Below, one piece after another: positions 58,470 to 64,000 of a stretch of 64,000 bases of DNA. A program made the translations under genes and the position numbers. The notes beneath the pieces are model-generated. The model did no database searches and had not been told where the DNA came from. It saw only the letters and a list, made by a program, of their open reading frames with translations. Position 1 is the stretch's first letter, and the number at the start of each line of letters is the position of its first letter. The stretch lies in NCBI GenBank assembly GCA_003586115.2, contig QVOM02000042.1, positions 39,046,376-39,110,375 of the forward strand, written 5' to 3'. The stretch is from Salvator merianae. Taxonomy: Eukaryota; Chordata; Lepidosauria; Squamata; Teiidae.

Positions 58470-59440
58470 TTTACTTGTTATTTTAGTTTGGAACTTGCCC
58501 TTCAACTGAAGGTCTCAGGGTGATTAATATTAAAAAAAGAAAGAAAGAAAAGAGGAAAATGCTAGCTCAGTGCCCAATAAAACAATAGATTTATGAACAT
58601 AAGAGGCATTCTGGGCATCTCAAGCAGAAGACAAAGGCAAAACCTTCACCTGCTCTCGACTCCCTGCAAAAGGGTTTTACAGGTATCCTGCCTGTTTTTC
58701 CAACCTGGAGGCAGTACCTAGGCATCCATTCTAGTAGCCATCGATACACCTGACCTCCATTGCCTTCATTTGAACAATGAAATAGTTTAACAATACAATT
58801 AGTTTAAAAGAGAATAAAAGTCCTCCAAATGCAGGAAGACATGAGAAGGGTGGAACTTACAAGTCAAAAGCCAGGGTAAAAAGGTATATTGTAACCAGGT
58901 GCCAAAGTGAATGTGATGTTTTTGCCTGGCGACCATCTGAAGGGAGACTATTCCATAATCTGCGGCCCATTAGAAACAAGGCCCCTCCTGAGTTATAACA
59001 CCTCAAACATCTGAGAGTAGAGGGCTAATTAGGAAGGCCTTCCCTGTTGATCTTAATGGAAGAAAGCAAGTTTTAAGGGCCCAAGCCATTCAAGCCTTCT
59101 TATCTTAGAAGAGGAGTTAGAATTGAATGAATGGGTAACTAGTGTATTTGGACAAAAACATCTGTAAGGATTCTTGCATTATTTCCAGCTTCCAGACCAT
59201 ATTTGAGGATTGTAGTGTGTATAATACATTACAGTAATTTAAACTGAAAGATACCAAAGCATAGGTAGTTGTGGATGAATAGTCTCTGTAAAGGAAAGGC
59301 TGAAACTGGCAAACCGGTCAGAGGTAGAAATGGGTACCAGTGGCCATTGCTGCCATTTGAGCCACAAGAGACGTGAATTAACACAGCAGAGCCTCCAAAT
59401 TGCACCTGTTCAGTGGTATAAACTGCAACCATAGTTGAGG
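58470..59440 (-). mobile_element. LINE 3' UTR-like repeat, long copy
   Basis: Antisense copy starting with 'cttgcccttcaactgaaggt' and 'ctcagggtgattaatatt'. It is followed by the 'aggtgccaaagtgaatgtga', 'ttgcctggcgaccatctgaa' and 'ttccataatctgcggccca' blocks. It is interrupted at 58590-58765 by a CR1-like fragment. The family is common in squamates but I cannot name it safely. Confidence 0.5.
58590..58765 (-). mobile_element. CR1-like LINE 3' UTR fragment, nested
   Basis: Antisense copy of the 17-kb family: 'gcaaaaccttcacctgctct', 'aggtatcctgcctgttttt', then 'gcatccattctagtagccat'. It sits inside the repeat at 58470-59440 and therefore inserted later. Confidence 0.7.
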
Positions 59441-59653
59441 CTGGGAGGAAGTCTCAAAGAATAATGTTGGTGATACCAAAAATCAGTAGTATTGGCTACA
59501 CGTATGAATCGTTATCTAGCAGAAATTACTGCCCTTATTTGGAAATTGATTGTTTTAGAGCTCTATCCTTACTTCTGTGGAACTAAATTGCTGATGTAAT
59601 AGATTCATTTATATGTGGCCAAACTTTCCTCAGTAGATGACATAAGCATCACT

Positions 59654-59673
59654 AATATATATATATATATATA
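59654..59673 (+). repeat. (AT)n microsatellite
   Basis: About nine AT/TA units. Confidence 0.85.
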
Positions 59674-59799
59674 AAAACCCTATCAGTTTTAATGGTACAT
59701 AAACTTTATAGCACTATCCTTCCTATCTACCCTCTCTTATGCCTACTTACACACACTCTCATCCATATTTCCCTATCTATACTTCTCAATTTAATTCAG

Positions 59800-60360
59800 T
59801 TTTAACACAATAACAATGGTTATACATATAACAATTATACAATCAGTATTCCTCTTCTACTGGAGCATTGGACAGCTTGTTCTCTGTCAGCTGGTTATGG
59901 AAAAGGAAAAGACTTGGTCCGTTTCCTCTGGACTTCTGCTGATAATTAGAAGTGTTTATCTCCTCAAACTCACTGTTTTCAGTCAGTTTCTGTCAGCTGG
60001 AAATAAACCTCTGGACTTTCCTCTCAGACATTTTCTTCACACTTCTGTTCAGATCTCTGCTGAGTTTCTCAGTCAGTCTCCTGCTCTCCTTCCTGCATCA
60101 CAGTCTGTCACTGAAAATGCCATCAACTTTCTGAAATTTCCTTCAGCTCAGCTTTACTCCTGGGTTTCCATTTCAGCTCTTCTTCATCCTCTCTCCACAG
60201 TCTTCTTTCTCTGTCTGTCACATCTCTTTCCCCTTCCCAATGTTACATTCAACACTCCACATTCGCTTGACCTTTTTCTTTTGCAGTGTCTTAAAGGAGA
60301 CTGTACAAAATCAGTCAGCCCATCACAGATGATTTCATTAAGTGGGGAATAGGATGTGTG
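59800..60360 (+). other. CT-rich region with a 178-codon open frame, unidentified
   Basis: A plus-strand frame at 59816-60352 stays open for 537 bp, unusually long for this AT-rich area. Its translation is rich in Ser, Leu and Phe with no domain, no heptad or metal-binding pattern and no known family, as expected from a CT-rich strand. The complementary strand is GA-rich with repeated 'gaaactgactgaaaac'-like phrases, which could be the leader or LTR of an unrecognised element. Confidence 0.3.
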
Positions 60361-60564
60361 AAAAATCATCACAGAAAGCTGGCACCAAGAGAGGACTTTC
60401 ATTTTTTCCCATTTAACGTTCCCTCAGTCCCTTAATAGCCATGTCAGCAGTTTAACTTTATTTCAAATTCTTGAAACATCCTGGGGTAAAACACAATTGC
60501 AGTCTGACAAGTAAATAATTCACAGAAAACATACTTAAAGTTTCCCTACCCTTCTGCAATGGAC

Positions 60565-60760
60565 AACTGTATCTCACTGGCAGAGCAAAATGCCTAGAAA
60601 GCAGACAGTCACCCGTTCGATCCTCAGCCTCTCCCCAGAAGTAGGCAGTGGCAAACCACTTCTGTATCTCTGCCAAGAAAACTGCATAGAGGTATCCATG
60701 GAATCACCCATGCAGTCAACCAGGAGTTGGACACAACTTAGTACACAACAACAACAGCAA
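60565..60760 (+). mobile_element. tRNA-derived SINE with RTE/BovB-like tail
   Basis: The head contains an A-box-like 'tggcagagcaaaatgc' and a B-box 'acccgttcgatcctc', the internal RNA polymerase III promoter of tRNA-derived SINEs. The body has 'ggcagtggcaaaccacttct', and the tail 'ggagttggacacaacttagt' runs into 'acacaacaacaaca', the type of end shared with BovB/RTE LINEs. This organisation is the one known from squamate SINEs. The minus-strand open frame here is a shadow. Confidence 0.7.
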
Positions 60761-60769
60761 TTCCTCGGC

Positions 60770-61425
60770 AAAGCTTATCACTAACATACCAAGTTCTGGC
60801 TAGTACCATGTAACTACAGCACCCCTTCCAAGTGGATGAACACAACTTCCATCCCATTTGACTCCTAAACATTGCAGTTCTTATGAACTTTGTCAGCTAT
60901 GGTGCTAGGTACCAAGAACTGCCACAAAACAGGGGAAAGGAAGTTGAAACCCACATCACCATTTCCTGCTGAACCCAAGGAATGTTAGGATCCAGGCATG
61001 GCGGTACACAGCATATTAGGAAATGCTTTTCAATGAGTCAGGCCACATACTCAGTTAAAGCCTATATTGTTACAGGAAAAATAAGGTAGCTGGTGATGGC
61101 ACAAGAGGTGTGATGTCCACACTCTAGCACCACTTTGGGGCCTGCAGCCCACCTCTGAGGGTCAGAAAGTGCCCTTGCAGGCATTCTCCTTAAATTGAAG
61201 GAAAACAAAAACACAAACTCTGTGGGTGCTTGCCATCCTCATTTGTCCACACTGCTGCTGTGCTGATAAATGATGACAGAAGAGATGACTTATCTTGTTT
61301 TCTGTCTTCCCAGTGCTATTGAAGAATGGACAGAGGATGACTGACTATCACAGGCATTTCTTGTCTTTTCCTTGGTGAAACTGGGCAGAAATTTTAAAGG
61401 CTGTGAAACAAATAGTCTACAGCCT
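60770..61425. other. Intergenic, no gene seen
   Basis: No recognised repeat or coding frame. Confidence 0.45.
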
Positions 61426-61427
61426 CT

Positions 61428-62480
61428 GAGATCATAGAATTATAGAGTTGGAAGGGACCTCCAGGGTCATCGAGTCCAACCCCCTGCTCAATGCAGGATT
61501 CACTAAACCATCCCAGACAGATATCTGTCCAGGGACAATCCTTCTGCACTGTGACAGCCCTTCAGATACATGAAAACAGCTATCATGTCTCCTCTCAGTC
61601 TTCTCTTCTGCAGTCTAAATATCCCTAGATCCTTTAACCGTTCCTCGTAGGACATGATTTGCAGACCACTCACCATTTTGGGCACCCTTCTCTGAACTTG
61701 TTCCAGTTTGTCAATGTCTTTTTTAAATTGGGGTGCCCAGAACTGGACACAATACTCCAGATGAGGTCTGACCAAGGTAGAGTAAAGAGGGATAATTACT
61801 TCTCGTGATCTAGACTCTATGCTCCTCCTGATACACTCCAGGATGGTGTTTGCCTTTTTTGCAGCTGCATCATACTGTTGACTTACATTTAATCTGTGAT
61901 CTACTAGTACACCCAGATCCTTTTCACATGTGCTGCTGCTTAGCAAGATTTCTCCCATTCTGTATTGGATATTGTCATTTTTCTTACCCAGATGTAAAAT
62001 TTTGGATTTCTCCCTCTTAAATGTCATTCTGTTAGTCCAAGCTTGTCCAGATCATTTTGAAACCTCTCCTTCTCCCTAGTGTTAGCAACCCCTCCTAACT
62101 TTGTGTCATCTGCAAATTTGAGCAGCGTCCCCTCGACTCCTTCATCCAGGTCATTTATAAAAGTGTTGAATAATACCAGGCCCAAGACACAGCCTTGCGT
62201 TACCCCACTGAAGACATTCTTGCAATCAGATCTGAAGCCATTTATAACCACTCTTTGAGTACGATCACTAAGCCAGTTATGAATCCACCTAACAGTTGTC
62301 CTGTCAAGCCCATTTTTTATCATTTTTTCAATAAGTATGTTATGACACACCTTGTCAAATGCTTTGCTAAAGCCAAGATCCATGTTGGCTCTGGTTAATT
62401 CCCATCCAAGTGCTCACATATATGCTGTTTAATAATCTGTTCAAGGATCTTGCCTTGGAGATCTTTCCTCAAGCCTTAAT
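61428..62480 (-). mobile_element. CR1 LINE, 5' truncated, with internal deletion and frameshift
   Basis: On the minus strand the reverse transcriptase palm begins near 62383 with FSKAFDKVCHNILIEKMIKN, then VFSGVTQGCVLGLVLFNTFI, and the catalytic FADD in LLKFADDTKLGGVA. After a frameshift near 62025 the frame resumes with TFKREKSKILHLGKKN, then EKDLGVLVDHRLNVSQQYDA, RPHLEYCVQFWAPQFKKDID and YEERLKDLGIFRLQKRRLRG. The frame then jumps from YLKGCHSAEG to LSLDRYLSGMV, losing most of the usual C-terminus. It ends with the classic CR1 tail (complement of 'agagttggaagggacctcca'). A fairly young, dead copy. Confidence 0.9.
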
Positions 62481-62589
62481 ATTTGGAGGGGCAGGAGGTA
62501 TACAGGCATATATATTCAATGCCTCCTGCCTGAGAGGTAGGATCTGATACATCTCTGCTCATGTCACAGTGCCATAGAGATACAGCTTA

Positions 62590-63395
62590 TGGATGCACAG
62601 ACCAGAGTGCTTTCAGTCCTAACTGATGTATGTGTTTGTATTCTACTTCAAGATGGCACTGTCATTGATCCAACAGGGTTCAGTGACCATAATGTGATAG
62701 CATACAACATCAGTATAGACAACCAGTGTGGCTTACAAAAGTATCATGGGAAGTCATTAAAAGCAAGAAAAACTATTTCAGCAAATGGAGGACTTGCCTA
62801 AATGAAGAGAACAGGAATGAATATAAATTATGGCAGAACAAATGCTAGATGGCAATCAGTTAAGAAGGATTTTTAAGTGCATCAGAAGTAGGAACCTAGC
62901 CAGAAAAGCATTAGATGACAACAGAGAAAGAAAGAGAGGATGTGTCTTTAGGTTTTCAGGGAGGGCATCAGAAGAATTAAATAGGATACAGGTAACCAAG
63001 GAAGAGTTCCTCACATATCTGGATAAACTAAATGCAAACAAATACCCAGACACTGGATGGCATTCATCCAAGAGTTCTTAAAGAACACAAATGTGAACTT
63101 GCTAAATATATAATCTTTCCCTAAGATTGGGCTCTGTGGCTGATAACTGGAAGGTAGCAAATGCAATATTAATCTTCAAAAAAAGGATCCAGGCTTATCC
63201 AGGAAATTACAGGCCAGTCAGTTAAATATTAGTTCCAGGTGGCAATGGAAATCATAATATAAAATTAGTGCACACTTAGAGGAGTAAGCACTGCTGAAGG
63301 AAAATCAATATGGCTTCTGCAAGGAAAAATCACACCTTACTAACTCATTGGAATTATTTGTGAGTGTCAATATGTACGTGGACAAAGGTTCCAGA
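62590..63395 (+). mobile_element. CR1-like LINE fragment (upstream of the catalytic RT motifs)
   Basis: The translation includes TVIDPTGFSDHNVIAYNISI (the SDH block at the end of the endonuclease domain), then FWSR-like and NRIQVTKEEFLTYLDKLNAN, 'caggaaattacaggccagtc' (the NYRPVS block), and 'aatatggcttctgcaaggaa' (the QYGF block). It has many stops. It is opposite in orientation to its CR1 neighbour and is heavily decayed. Confidence 0.7.
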
Positions 63396-64000
63396 CAAAC
63401 ATGGCTGGTAGTGCCTCACTCATCATCACTGTTTCAGCACTCATCTTCCTTGTCACCAAGTCGAAAAGCTTGAGTCTTTTGACAGCATCAGAGATAGTGT
63501 GCCAGTCCTCAGGGGAGAGGCCACACTGCACTACATGATGTGTCATTGCAAGGGTGTGAAGGGAGGCCTTTTGCTCAAATAGGTGCTTGCACAAGACATA
63601 GGTAGAATTTCATCAGCTGGGAACATCCATGGCTATCAGATGTTCTGGTAGGTGATGCTCTTTCTGCACCTTGTTGAGCATTATCTGGCTGCTGGTACTC
63701 TGGTGAAAATAGGCAACCATCTTGTAGTACGTCTCCACAAGGGCTGCCATAAGAGTGACAGGATTATCAGCAGGGATTCCAGGTAGCTAGCAGCCACCGC
63801 TGCAAATAGGCCACCCCTGGGCTCTGGCCCAGAGAGTCCAAGGGCATCCTTCACAACTAGGTAGAGAATATAAGCCACAACAGTGATGTTCACAAACTCA
63901 GTCCTCTTGACTGCCTTCACTATATTCTTCCTTTGTCAGTGACCATGAATTCATGGTTGAGTACTAGGTCCTGGTTCAACCAATCCTTTCCTCCTCCTCA
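63385..64000 (-). pseudogene. hAT transposase relic (ZBED/hAT type), runs off the right edge
   Basis: Minus-strand fragments follow the order of a hAT transposase RNase-H-like domain. Near 63955-63930 the DNA reads HEFMVTDKG, and after a frameshift VKAVKRTEFVNITVVAYILY continues into LVVKDALGL, where functional enzymes have an AHTLNLVVKDAL block. Next come KMVAYFHQS and LPEHLIAMDVP (the block before the conserved Trp-Asn-Ser), then EQKASLHTLAM and LSPEDWHTISDAVKRLKLFD with LVTRKMSAETVMMSEALPAM. The His of the AHTLN motif is lost and several frameshifts are present, so it is inactive. Its N-terminal BED finger should lie beyond the window. Confidence 0.8.

Noticed and set aside
60458..60771. 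Minus-strand frames of 65-72 codons with a cysteine run
   Set aside because: The cysteine run comes from the complement of the (CAA)n tail of a SINE; the frames are not coding.

Overview
This is vertebrate nuclear DNA, most likely from a squamate reptile (lizard, gecko or snake). It is AT-rich and gene-poor. It carries relics of CR1, L2 and RTE-like LINEs, a tRNA-type SINE, and several hAT-like and other MITE families. The species cannot be fixed from the sequence alone.

The only protein-coding gene I can support is TLE4 (a Groucho-family transcriptional co-repressor), on the minus strand. Its first four coding exons lie at 13051-13095, 11981-12078, 10751-10814 and 9377-9421, all with consensus GT/AG splice sites. 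Spliced together they encode the start of the protein (MIRDLSKMYPQTRHP...) and most of the N-terminal Q domain. Intron 4 fills 1-9376 and the gene runs off the left edge. The start sits in a CpG island of about 3.3 kb (roughly 12390-15660). That island holds the 5' UTR with a 12-codon upstream ORF, CCAAT boxes, a CACGTG E-box, a ZNF143-like site and, pointing away from TLE4, a TATA box that could drive a divergent non-coding transcript.

From about 15.7 kb to the right edge I see no host coding gene; this looks like the upstream gene desert of TLE4. It is a patchwork of dead transposable elements: CR1-like LINEs (17.05-17.66, 31.5-31.8, 55.4-56.6, 58.6-58.8, 61.4-62.5 and 62.6-63.4 kb), L2 (22.8, 34.7 and 41.9-42.7 kb), a long degraded LINE with endonuclease and reverse transcriptase remnants (23.4-25.8 kb), and a hAT transposase relic at the right edge. 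MITEs include three copies of a 180-bp palindromic family and a GC-rich hAT MITE with exact 8-bp target duplications. Between the repeats are AT-rich, homeodomain-core-rich stretches that are candidate conserved non-coding elements.

The most notable non-genic features are a 1.5-kb near-identical tandem duplication joined by a single N at 40513, which may be an assembly artefact, and several stretches made of successive short near-perfect hairpins (33.2-33.5, 47.0-47.5 and 53.2-53.5 kb) that fit no repeat family I know. I found no convincing new multi-gene system.
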